Shown: positions 23,391-31,157 of the stretch, in pieces
Numbering within the stretch: the stretch's first letter is position 1
How the letters are laid out: each line of letters opens with the position of its first letter
Origin: a virus
Length of the DNA stretch: 42,786 nt
Direction: 5' to 3' (one strand)
IMG/VR virus record: IMGVR_UViG_3300021962_000215
Location: 1 to 42,786 of that record
Position numbers and translations under genes: made by a program
The notes under the pieces: model-generated
The model's input: only the letters and a program-made list of their open reading frames with translations
Told to the model about the DNA's origin: nothing
Database searches by the model: none

Positions 23391-25025
23391 TTAACGCTGC
23401 ACAACATTCCAAATTGTCCCACCAGAAACAAACTGCTCTTCGCCTTGATCAACTTCCTCATGTCCAGCAAGGAAACTAGGAAGTTGCTCTTCTTCGATCT
23501 GTTTCATTTGTTCTTCGTGGAGTTTTGCTCGAACGTCAGTATTGGTAAGATCCGCAAAAAATTGTTGGTTTGTCATCCAAGAGAATAGAACAAGAGTCAT
23601 AACGAGGTCGTCGTGTGATCCTTCTTCAGATTCATAACTAGTTCCTTTGGCGACAAAGGTCGAAAGTTCTGAAATTGTATCAAAATCTTGGATAATTAAT
23701 TTTTGACCTTCGATTAGATTCTTCATGAGGGAGCACCCGAGCCTTTTCACAGACTTGGTGGTTCGAATCCCCCTATAAGACTTATTTCCATAACCCCAAG
23801 TGATTGAAACTTTACCTTTAATATCGACTGTGGAAAGAATATTTTCGTATTCGTAATCTTCGAAAAGAGAATCGACAATTTGCTGACCATTATCGTTAAT
23901 TTCTACAAGAACATATGCCTGATTATAGTAATCGCCAATTCGTTTGATGACTGATGGATATACAAGAGGGCTGATATTGTTATCTTTATAGGTACAAACT
24001 TGTCGGTAGGGTAATTCGGTTACATCGATAACACTAAATGCTGAATAGTCGAGACCCTTTCCTCTGGAAGTATCTGCAACAATCACATAGTTTCGGTTTT
24101 TCTCTGGAGCCTTGTATATCTTAATTCCATTTTCTGATAAATGAATTGGTGTGACAAAAGCGAGAGACTTTAATGCAGGAGCTGAAAGCAGCGTTCCAGC
24201 AGATCCCATAAACTCGCATTCCATTTCCTGTAAGAACTTCTCATCTCCAAGAACTCGACGCTGTTCATCAGCCCATTTCTGATCACGACCAGGAACCTGA
24301 CGCCAATTAGCCTCAACGAATTTAAATCCGTTTTGATTCTCCGTCGCTTCAGTCCACATTCTATAAAAGTGATTCATACCATTTGGCGTTGAAGAAATTA
24401 AAATCTTCGAAGTTGTACCAGAAGAAATCGTAGGATAAACTGATGTGAAAAATTCTTCGGCGATATTTGTAGGCACGAATGCAAACTCGTCGAGATATAG
24501 AAGAGAGATAGAGAAACCACGGATCGCACTTGATGCAGTGGAGTTAGCGAGCACACGGCATCCGTTTTCTAATTCAATGTCGCCTTTGTTCCAAACTTTA
24601 ACGCCCTGCTGAATCCACATTGGCAATGCTTCATATGCTAGTTTAATACGAGCAAGAATTTCTCTTGATGTACTGGCTTTGTTTGCAAGAATCGCGACTG
24701 TTTTGTCTTGATTGAAAAGAATATACCAAAGAATATAACCAACAATGATTGTGGTCTTACCAACCTGACGACCAGCTTTTACGATCACGCGACGATTATT
24801 ATTAATATCGTTGACAACATCTTTTTGAAATGGATAAAGTTCAATTTGAATAAATCCTTTATCAAGAGTGATGATCTTGACATAGTTTTCAATAAAATAT
24901 TCTGGGCTCTGTGCGCATTTAACATATTCTCTGACCTGATCTTCGGTCAGATTCATTGCCATGTTTACTCGCTTCAGCTTGGGGTTGCCAAGATAATGCT
25001 TTAGTTTAGCCGCTATTTGATTCAT
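23391..25025 (-). CDS. 17: gp17 terminase large subunit
   Basis: DNA packaging motor with ATPase and headful nuclease. 544 residues. ATPase: Walker A GRQVGKT at 85-91, Walker B LLYLDE at 175-180 and coupling motif SSTPNG. Nuclease (RNase H fold): VADTSRGKGLDYSAF, then VLVEINDNGQQIVDSL and the C-terminal HDDLVMTLVLF. Shorter than T4 gp17 (610), mainly at the C-terminus. Overlaps the gp16 end by 20 bases. Confidence 0.96.
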   Translation of the reverse strand: MNQIAAKLKHYLGNPKLKRVNMAMNLTEDQVREYVKCAQSPEYFIENYVKIITLDKGFIQIELYPFQKDVVNDINNNRRVIVKAGRQVGKTTIIVGYILWYILFNQDKTVAILANKASTSREILARIKLAYEALPMWIQQGVKVWNKGDIELENGCRVLANSTASSAIRGFSISLLYLDEFAFVPTNIAEEFFTSVYPTISSGTTSKILISSTPNGMNHFYRMWTEATENQNGFKFVEANWRQVPGRDQKWADEQRRVLGDEKFLQEMECEFMGSAGTLLSAPALKSLAFVTPIHLSENGIKIYKAPEKNRNYVIVADTSRGKGLDYSAFSVIDVTELPYRQVCTYKDNNISPLVYPSVIKRIGDYYNQAYVLVEINDNGQQIVDSLFEDYEYENILSTVDIKGKVSITWGYGNKSYRGIRTTKSVKRLGCSLMKNLIEGQKLIIQDFDTISELSTFVAKGTSYESEEGSHDDLVMTLVLFSWMTNQQFFADLTNTDVRAKLHEEQMKQIEEEQLPSFLAGHEEVDQGEEQFVSGGTIWNVVQR

Positions 25026-25419
25026 TTTTTAATTGTCTCAACAACTCAGCAGTGCTTCCTACAAATACTGCTTTGTCGACATTAATATTAGTTGGTCCTG
25101 TCAACTCGTCTTTTGGTCTTAATTCTTGTTGTTGTTTTTGAAGAATCATAAGTTTCTCTGTGACATCAGAGAGATTCTTAATCATATTTGCAGCAACTTC
25201 ATATGCTCTTGGGTGCTGCGATTCTTTAGCAACTTCTAGTATACCTTCAAGAGCTTCGTTACCCTTTTCAATCAAATTATAATAATTTGAACGCGAGTAC
25301 TCTGCATCAGGATTTTCACCATTATCTTGATGAATGGTGATTGGCTTATCATCATCTCTCACAGCAGGAATATAATCTGTGTTCAAGATGTTAGATAAAT
25401 TTTCGTCAACTTTACTCAT
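25006..25419 (-). CDS. 16: gp16 terminase small subunit
   Basis: Regulator of gp17 that assembles into rings and recognises DNA for packaging. 137 residues. The central helical hairpin YYNLIEKGNEALEGILEVAK, HPRAYEVAANMIKNLSDVTE and KLMILQKQQQEL is the coiled-coil oligomerisation core typical of T4-like gp16. Position directly before gp17. Confidence 0.88.
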   Translation of the reverse strand: MSKVDENLSNILNTDYIPAVRDDDKPITIHQDNGENPDAEYSRSNYYNLIEKGNEALEGILEVAKESQHPRAYEVAANMIKNLSDVTEKLMILQKQQQELRPKDELTGPTNINVDKAVFVGSTAELLRQLKNESNSG

Positions 25420-26423
25420 GTTATATTTGGGAATATCTCTATTTGCTCATCAAAACCAAATGCAGTATTAGCATTTGCAGTAATTGGCGATGGAAGAATA
25501 CTCAAATTGACCAATTGATTATCGATCACTGAATCAAATGATTGTATCGTAAATGATGAATTTGATATTGCACCAACCAGTTTATTATTTGTTGTGAATG
25601 TGCCAGAAATATCTGTAACATAAATTTGATTTGCAACGTTATTCCAAGAGGAAACAAATCCACTTGCATTTGCAGAACTTAAATTTCTACCAACATAAAC
25701 AAGCTCGCCAATTTTGTAATCTCCAAACCCTGAAGTTAAATTGAGAACTTTTGCACCGCTTTGCAGAACTTCGCTGTCAAATGTGTTTGCAACAGACTTA
25801 CGAATCACCTTAACAGAATCATTGATAAACCCATAGAGCCATCCCTGAACTGTAAATGTTAAAGTCCATGTCATCACCCTTGTTTCTTCAGCAGAGCCTG
25901 TTGCAGCGATATCGTATGATAATCCTTCTAACACAATCGGAACATCAACTTTGTCACCTTGAATACCAGTCAGATTCATTGAAATTGTGTGGTCTGGTGC
26001 AAAATATGGTAGAATTTGTTCAATCAGTTGCGTGCCATCTTCGACATTTCGAACATATAAAACAAGATCAAATGAAAAGTTGTATGGAGTTGATGTAATT
26101 GTTGTTATACTGTTGCCATCTTTTCCAGGAGAAAATTGCGGATTAAAATTAGTAATCTTGCGTAATGGATCATAATTGATTGCAGTCATTTCAAATGACA
26201 TGCGTGGCAGTTGAATCTGCACAGAACGATCTAATCCAGGATCTTGAGTGATGCGAACATAAAACTTTTCTTTATTAGCATACGACAATGGAACTGTGAT
26301 TCGCTCAATCTCAGTTTGACCATCTTTTGTGTATCTGTATAACTTCAGATCATTGAACATTGTGCCAAAGCCCACAACGATCTTACGAATGATTCTATGA
26401 TAGAAATGTCTAGATGACAGCAT
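25416..26423 (-). CDS. 15: gp15 tail sheath stabiliser / tail completion protein with extra C-terminal domain
   Basis: Caps the tail end and joins it to the head. 335 residues; T4 gp15 is 272. The N-terminal 200 residues follow T4 gp15 closely from memory: an aromatic/basic N-terminus, ITVPLSYANKEKFYVRI, the strand FSFDLVLYVRNVEDGTQLIE, QILPYFAP and WTLTFTVQGWLYG. Residues about 237-297 (IGELVYVGRNLSSANASGFV, then SSWNN and DISGTFTTNNKLVGAISNSS) form an added beta domain that also occurs in the gp14 gene next door. TAATG overlap with gp14. Confidence 0.9.
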   Translation of the reverse strand: MLSSRHFYHRIIRKIVVGFGTMFNDLKLYRYTKDGQTEIERITVPLSYANKEKFYVRITQDPGLDRSVQIQLPRMSFEMTAINYDPLRKITNFNPQFSPGKDGNSITTITSTPYNFSFDLVLYVRNVEDGTQLIEQILPYFAPDHTISMNLTGIQGDKVDVPIVLEGLSYDIAATGSAEETRVMTWTLTFTVQGWLYGFINDSVKVIRKSVANTFDSEVLQSGAKVLNLTSGFGDYKIGELVYVGRNLSSANASGFVSSWNNVANQIYVTDISGTFTTNNKLVGAISNSSFTIQSFDSVIDNQLVNLSILPSPITANANTAFGFDEQIEIFPNIT

Positions 26424-27286
26424 TATGGCTCACCGAATGGATTTGTTTCGCTGAAGTCTAGAATATTATCAGCTTCTGTTTCAATTCTAAAGTTATCATC
26501 ATAATCCGATGCAGCATCATCTTGAATATTTGAACTGGTTAGAGTCCAAATAGCATTACTGGTGTTTCCCTTTATACTTGATCCTGCAGTGAATTCTCCA
26601 CGAATATTTCGTAAGCGTAGAGTTCTTGTTGGGTTATTCCAAGAAGAAACATATCCTCTTGCTATTGAATTTGCAAGTGTTGTTCCTTGATAGACAATTT
26701 CATGTTGGGTGAATGTTCCAGTTCCACCAGCAGTTAAAATATAATCAATTGACACAGCTTGTTTGATTGCCAAATCATCAATCTCACTCACGCCAGTGGC
26801 AATCAATTCACCATTATATTTGAAAGTCTCTAGAGACAATCCAAACATATACGGTGCTTTTTTTCCTGCTTGGAAAAAATTCTTTTCTTCTTCAACAAAT
26901 CTAACTTCAAGGAGTTTTTGTTGCACTGGAAGATAAACGAGGTCGCCTTCTTTTGGAAGATTTCTTTCTCCCTTGACATATTTCTCAAATGTACGACGAG
27001 CAACACATACTTTGGCATCTTTTTGAATTTCAAGACCAAACTTGGAAAAAAATTCTTGATTGCCAGTAAAATCATTAGCAGTCTCAAGATACATATCAAT
27101 CTTATATGCTCTTGTAAACGATTTCACAGGATCGTCGCCAAACAATTCATCTAGCGAAGATTGTGAGTCTCGTGGAATGTAATAGATGTCAATTCCATGA
27201 TTTTTAATAGACTCAATAATCAAATCTTCAACAAGAAACTGTTCGCGCGTCGCGCCTTGATTATTAAAGTAAACACTAGTTGCCAT
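26423..27286 (-). CDS. 14: gp14 neck protein with extra beta domain
   Basis: Head-completion/neck protein acting with gp13. 287 residues (T4 gp14: 256). REQFLVEDLIIESIKNHGID followed by IYYIPR, NDFTGNQEFFSKFGLEIQKD and FEKYVKGERNLPKEGDLVYL are conserved T4-like gp14 blocks. An inserted segment at about 195-255 (HEIVYQGTTLANSIARGYVS, SWNN and NIRGEFTAGSSIKGNTSNAI) resembles the C-terminal domain of gp15 here. The C-terminus DNFRIETEADNILDFSETNP is again typical of gp14. Confidence 0.92.
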   Translation of the reverse strand: MATSVYFNNQGATREQFLVEDLIIESIKNHGIDIYYIPRDSQSSLDELFGDDPVKSFTRAYKIDMYLETANDFTGNQEFFSKFGLEIQKDAKVCVARRTFEKYVKGERNLPKEGDLVYLPVQQKLLEVRFVEEEKNFFQAGKKAPYMFGLSLETFKYNGELIATGVSEIDDLAIKQAVSIDYILTAGGTGTFTQHEIVYQGTTLANSIARGYVSSWNNPTRTLRLRNIRGEFTAGSSIKGNTSNAIWTLTSSNIQDDAASDYDDNFRIETEADNILDFSETNPFGEP

Positions 27287-28048
27287 TTAGCCCACCATCA
27301 TTCCTGGTGGTTCTTCGTAAACATCGCGAAGTTTTTCCTCTAGTTCCTTGATTTCGGCAACAGCTTCATCAAATACTTGTTGTCCATTTACAATTAACCC
27401 ACCTGGGAGAGTATAATTACCATATTTCTTTAGGTTTGCGCCCCATTGTCTCTTAAACAATTGGGTGGTATATTCTTTCACCCATGAGTCGTTGAAGACC
27501 TTTTCGAAAGTTTCTTCGTCGACAACTCGATGTGCTTCAAATAGAATATAGTCACCTGCATCTAACTTACCTTCCCAACTTTGCCACAAATATAATCTAT
27601 TTGTTTTCTTATTGTAGGAATATGGAGTTTCGCCCGTTATAATCATATCAAGCATTGACAGATGTTCACGAGCAATAACATAATAGGTGTAAGATGACGA
27701 TGTTAAATTGTAAAAGTCATTTAACCGTAACTGGTAATTAATATCAAAAATGTTAAAACCAGAAGTATTTGTAGAGCTGACTGTATCACCAGTCATTGGA
27801 AATACTCTGGAGATTCCGATAATATTATCGCAGAGACGAACATATTTGTTTAAAATATCAGCATTTGTGACTTTATGGGCTAGATAAACCCTTTCTGTAC
27901 CATCAAAATGGTAGTTTTGAAACATTTGCAATGCATCGTCGATGCGATCATCTAATTGATCTTCGTCGACGTTGATGTCAATTACAGGAAAGCCAAGATT
28001 GCGTAAGCAAAAATCTTTTAATTCTGTTTTATTTGTAGGTTTCGCCAT
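27287..28048 (-). CDS. 13: gp13 neck protein
   Basis: Completes the head and binds gp14 at the neck. 253 residues (T4 gp13: 309). KTELKDFCLRNLGFPVIDIN, VDEDQLDDRIDDALQMFQNY and HFDGTERVYL at the N-terminus, and WVKEYTTQLFKRQWGANLKK followed by YGNYTLPGG near the C-terminus, are strongly conserved in this family. First gene of the neck-packaging-tail run, with a late promoter and a GAGAGG ribosome site upstream. Confidence 0.95.
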   Translation of the reverse strand: MAKPTNKTELKDFCLRNLGFPVIDINVDEDQLDDRIDDALQMFQNYHFDGTERVYLAHKVTNADILNKYVRLCDNIIGISRVFPMTGDTVSSTNTSGFNIFDINYQLRLNDFYNLTSSSYTYYVIAREHLSMLDMIITGETPYSYNKKTNRLYLWQSWEGKLDAGDYILFEAHRVVDEETFEKVFNDSWVKEYTTQLFKRQWGANLKKYGNYTLPGGLIVNGQQVFDEAVAEIKELEEKLRDVYEEPPGMMVG

Positions 28049-28071
28049 TTAGAACCTCTCGTGTAGTTCTA

Positions 28072-28079
28072 TATTTAGT
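28072..28079 (-). promoter_or_regulatory. Late promoter ACTAAATA (gp13 operon)
   Basis: Late-type element 23 bases before the gp13 start, in the short gap after the glycosyltransferase gene. Confidence 0.5.
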
Positions 28080-28825
28080 TATTCGATAAGACTACCATCT
28101 CGAGAATTATAAACTCGATTTGGGTCCATATGCGCAAATTGTTCCCAGTTTGGTTCTCCTGGCTCGAGCCGTTTACCAACGGTCTCTTCGCCGATATGAA
28201 AGATTAGATTCTCACCATTTGATCCTTTTAGAGTCGCAGAATACATCTTATGGAAGAAATCTAGATAAACCATGATCATTCCTTCGTTCACGTTGAATTT
28301 CCAATACTCTCTAAACGAATATTCGATTATATTTTTACGATATAATGAAAATATGATTGGGAACGTTTTTACATTCTTGCTATAGTAATAGTTTCCAATT
28401 TTAACGTCAGTCAGATCAGTGGCAGATTCTGTTTCGTGAAAATACCATGGCTGACGTTGGAGAACGACTGAAGCCATCTTTTCATCTGATTCTAGAACCG
28501 TGATTAAATCGTCAATCCGAATGGGACTCGTTAATAGTACGTCGTCCTCCTGATGCAAAATATAATCATAGTCTTGCGTTTTGAGCCAATCGAAGAACGC
28601 ACTCCAATTGACAGAAAGCCCCAAGTTAGTTTCGTTGAATCTTACATTAAATCCATAAACCTTTGCGATTAAATCAAATATGGCAATATTTCTATTTCTT
28701 GGATAATCGTCTATGATTAGTTTATCGACGATATGATTGCCATAGTCTAGATTCTTTAAAGACTCTAGAGTTGGCATCAAATATTTGATTCGATTTGTAG
28801 AAAATACTACATGTAAGATCTTCAT
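28079..28825 (-). CDS. Glycosyltransferase, GT-A fold (family 2-like)
   Basis: 248 residues. Starts with a Rossmann-like strand (MKILHVVFSTNRIKYLMPTL), then FNETNLGLSVNWSAFFDWL and the metal/nucleotide-sugar site HQEDDVLL (EDD at 93-95), the order of GT-A transferases. TFPIIFSLYRKNIIEYSFRE and EGMIMVYLDFFHKMY fit the acceptor half. The sugar and acceptor cannot be read from the sequence; neighbours point to glycosylation of virion proteins or, less likely, host surface glycans. It shares a TGATG overlap with the upstream oxygenase-like gene. Confidence 0.7.
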   Translation of the reverse strand: MKILHVVFSTNRIKYLMPTLESLKNLDYGNHIVDKLIIDDYPRNRNIAIFDLIAKVYGFNVRFNETNLGLSVNWSAFFDWLKTQDYDYILHQEDDVLLTSPIRIDDLITVLESDEKMASVVLQRQPWYFHETESATDLTDVKIGNYYYSKNVKTFPIIFSLYRKNIIEYSFREYWKFNVNEGMIMVYLDFFHKMYSATLKGSNGENLIFHIGEETVGKRLEPGEPNWEQFAHMDPNRVYNSRDGSLIE

Positions 28826-29382
28826 CAGTATTCCGTATTAAAGAAGAACGTTTGGAACAATCGACCATTTTCTAGATTGTTTCCGAAATAATCTAACGAA
28901 GCATGATATAAATTGCCACGATAAAGAACAATACGATTATATTTGTTGGCAACATAGTCTGCCTTTTCCCATTTTGTATAATCATATCCGTCAAGATATG
29001 GCGCGTTGTTATCAGCTCGCTCATATTCTTTCGTTTCTTTCCATCGATACAAAGCAGTTCCCGATGAGAGCGGTGCATCTGGAGTCAGGTAGCAAACAGC
29101 AGCCCAAGTGTTGAAACTATCAGCATGAATCCACGTGCGATCTTTTGCAGTACAAATTTGAAATGCGCCAGTGTATCCAGAATCTTCGAACCAATTAGTA
29201 ATTCGACCACCTGCATTTTGTATGATGTATTGAATCGAATTCTTTAGATCATCAGGAAGCCATGGCTTTGTTCGAACTCCAGGATAATTTCCAGAGACTT
29301 CGAAGGGCTGCGACAAAGCATATGCTCTTACTTGGTCGGGGTTTTGATAGAAGTCGTCAACAATTATTAATGTTGTTTTCAT
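28825..29382 (-). CDS. HxD...H...R oxygenase-like protein (DUF6445-type)
   Basis: 185 residues. WIHADSFNTWAAVCYLTPDA gives HxD at 86-88; LYRGNLYHASLDYFGNNLEN holds H160, and GRLFQTFFF holds R174: together the facial triad and 2-oxoglutarate arginine layout of 2OG-Fe(II) enzymes. Similar proteins in marine phages and bacteria are filed, as I recall, as DUF6445. Substrate unknown. It lies among glycosyltransferase genes, so hydroxylation of a protein or sugar is plausible. Clear ribosome site AAGGTG before the ATG at 29382. Confidence 0.6.
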   Translation of the reverse strand: MKTTLIIVDDFYQNPDQVRAYALSQPFEVSGNYPGVRTKPWLPDDLKNSIQYIIQNAGGRITNWFEDSGYTGAFQICTAKDRTWIHADSFNTWAAVCYLTPDAPLSSGTALYRWKETKEYERADNNAPYLDGYDYTKWEKADYVANKYNRIVLYRGNLYHASLDYFGNNLENGRLFQTFFFNTEY

Positions 29383-29390
29383 AATTCACC

Positions 29391-30143
29391 TTAATAATAC
29401 ATGTATCTGCCAGAAGTTCCATCCCAGCCTGACACAATCCAATCTGTCTCTATAACGTTTGATTCATATGGTCTTGTAAAATAATATGAAAGAGTTTCAA
29501 TATCATAATGGCTCATTGATGGTTGGTCAAGTAAATGAACAGTCGCATCATTTATGTCTATCATTGAATTTAATTGGCTCGAACCAAATCCATACAACAC
29601 GGTGCAGTACTGATGCAAACGATTATTGTTCTGGTGTGATCTTCTATCAACAAAATCATATCTCCAAGAATCATTCCACTCAAACGAAAGAGGCTTTTTA
29701 AAAAAGATCTTGTCTTGATTTTCTTCTGTAAAGAGGTCATCTTTTAAATTATAATAAAAATATCGACCAGTTGCTTTAAGAATAAAATCATATCTCAATA
29801 GATTAGATTTATGATATTTGTAAAATGTGTTTAATAACAAAGATTCACATAGACTCTTATTTGGATGCGTGTTCACAATCTCATGCGCTTCTGGCGATAT
29901 TTCCTTCAGCTGAACAAATTGCAAATTTTTGTGATACGAAAGATTGAGTCTGTATTCTTTCACATCATCAGACGAATCAACGATAATGATCTTTGCATCA
30001 GGTAATGCATTTTGTAATGAGTTGACAGTGAATATTGTTTGTCTGAATCTTTCGTCTGCGTCGAATTTAGATCGAGTTTCACTATATGTGAAACGACCTT
30101 GTCTTGGATTTATTGATGATCCAACAACAACTACTTTATTCAT
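29391..30143 (-). CDS. Probable glycosyltransferase-like protein
   Basis: 250 residues. ADERFRQTIFTVNSLQNALP followed by DAKIIIVDSSDDVKEY resembles the first strand and DxD-adjacent region of GT-A type sugar transferases that start with an 'ER..QT..T..S+....P.A.I' motif. FILKATGRYFYYNLKDDLF and the aromatic-rich C-terminus (DWIVSGWDGTSGRYMYY) support an enzyme acting in the same cluster. No catalytic residues can be assigned with certainty. Overlaps the upstream glycosyltransferase by eight bases. Confidence 0.45.
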   Translation of the reverse strand: MNKVVVVGSSINPRQGRFTYSETRSKFDADERFRQTIFTVNSLQNALPDAKIIIVDSSDDVKEYRLNLSYHKNLQFVQLKEISPEAHEIVNTHPNKSLCESLLLNTFYKYHKSNLLRYDFILKATGRYFYYNLKDDLFTEENQDKIFFKKPLSFEWNDSWRYDFVDRRSHQNNNRLHQYCTVLYGFGSSQLNSMIDINDATVHLLDQPSMSHYDIETLSYYFTRPYESNVIETDWIVSGWDGTSGRYMYY

Positions 30144-31131
30144 AAAATTGATTCTTAATTACTTTATTCAAATATTGCTTATGTTTTATGTGAACAATTT
30201 CGTCAGAGAAATTTAATCCCCATGCTCGACAATCACACGAGTCTATTTTATCTATAGAATCCATAGCAGTCAATAATGATTTAAAATCTCTGACGCGATA
30301 TCCTGTTTTTCCTTCGAGAACAGTTTCAGTAAACCCGCCCCAATCAGTTGTGATTGATGGTGTGCCAGATAAATTTGCTTCGATGACCATATTACCGAAT
30401 GGCTCAACATAATGCGTTAATCCGATTAAACACTTTGCCTTACGCATCAATTCTTTTCGCTGTTCAGCATTTGCAATACCGAACATTTCAACATGATCTG
30501 GAGTTTTGCTGTACCCTAAACTCTGTAATGATCCAGGACCAGCAATAATAAGTTTTTTGCCTAACCTTTCTGTTGCTTGAATTGCAAGATGAACACCCTT
30601 CTCTTCAACAACTCTACCAAAATATAAGAAATAATCTTCTTTTTGTTCGCAATATTCAAATTCATTAACTGTAAATGGGTTTGGAATTACATCATCGAAC
30701 CATGAGGGGTTCATGAGCATTCCTCTTTCACCATAGAACATATGCATATTTGCGTAAGAAGTAAACACGCGATATGGTGCAAATATTCCATTGGCTCTAT
30801 ATCCAATAGAAGGTTCAACTGCTTTGCAATTTGGATTCATTTCGCAAGCAAGTTGGTTATCAACTCCAAAAAAACAAGCAATTATATCCCCATCACTTGC
30901 TCTCTTGCGAATTTCTTCGCCAGCAAGTTCATTGAATCGCTTTATTTCTGTTGGTGTTGTTGGAATATCAACATGCTCACAGTCAACCTGTGCACCAGGA
31001 ATTCCATAGTGCACCATTTCAAAGTGCTGAGACAAATGTTTGATATACTTGAACCCATGAACCGCAAATGGATCGACGCGGTTCATGAGTCCAGTTGGCG
31101 TTCTGGGATTTACCAATACATGGATTTTCAT
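30136..31131 (-). CDS. Glycosyltransferase, GT-B fold (family 4-like)
   Basis: 331 residues. C-terminal half has the GT4 signature: DYFLYFGRVVEEKGVHLAIQ, KLIIAGPGSLQS, RKELMRKAKCLIGLTHYVEP followed by FGNMVIEANLSGTPSITTDW (the E-x7-E type EPFGNMVIEA) and GGFTETV. The N-terminal half is shorter than usual (about 150 residues). Retaining transfer of a sugar from a nucleotide donor is expected. It directly follows the collagen-like fibre gene and may act on it; inference. Confidence 0.85.
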   Translation of the reverse strand: MKIHVLVNPRTPTGLMNRVDPFAVHGFKYIKHLSQHFEMVHYGIPGAQVDCEHVDIPTTPTEIKRFNELAGEEIRKRASDGDIIACFFGVDNQLACEMNPNCKAVEPSIGYRANGIFAPYRVFTSYANMHMFYGERGMLMNPSWFDDVIPNPFTVNEFEYCEQKEDYFLYFGRVVEEKGVHLAIQATERLGKKLIIAGPGSLQSLGYSKTPDHVEMFGIANAEQRKELMRKAKCLIGLTHYVEPFGNMVIEANLSGTPSITTDWGGFTETVLEGKTGYRVRDFKSLLTAMDSIDKIDSCDCRAWGLNFSDEIVHIKHKQYLNKVIKNQFYE

Positions 31132-31157
31132 AACAAACTCAAAAAGTAATTACAGAA

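Noticed and set aside
23735-23790. tRNA T-arm-like sequence GGTTCGAATCC on the plus strand
   Set aside because: It lies inside gp17, where the minus strand encodes the conserved segment GIRTTKSVKRLGC. The T-stem is not fully paired, and no matching acceptor or anticodon stems are present.
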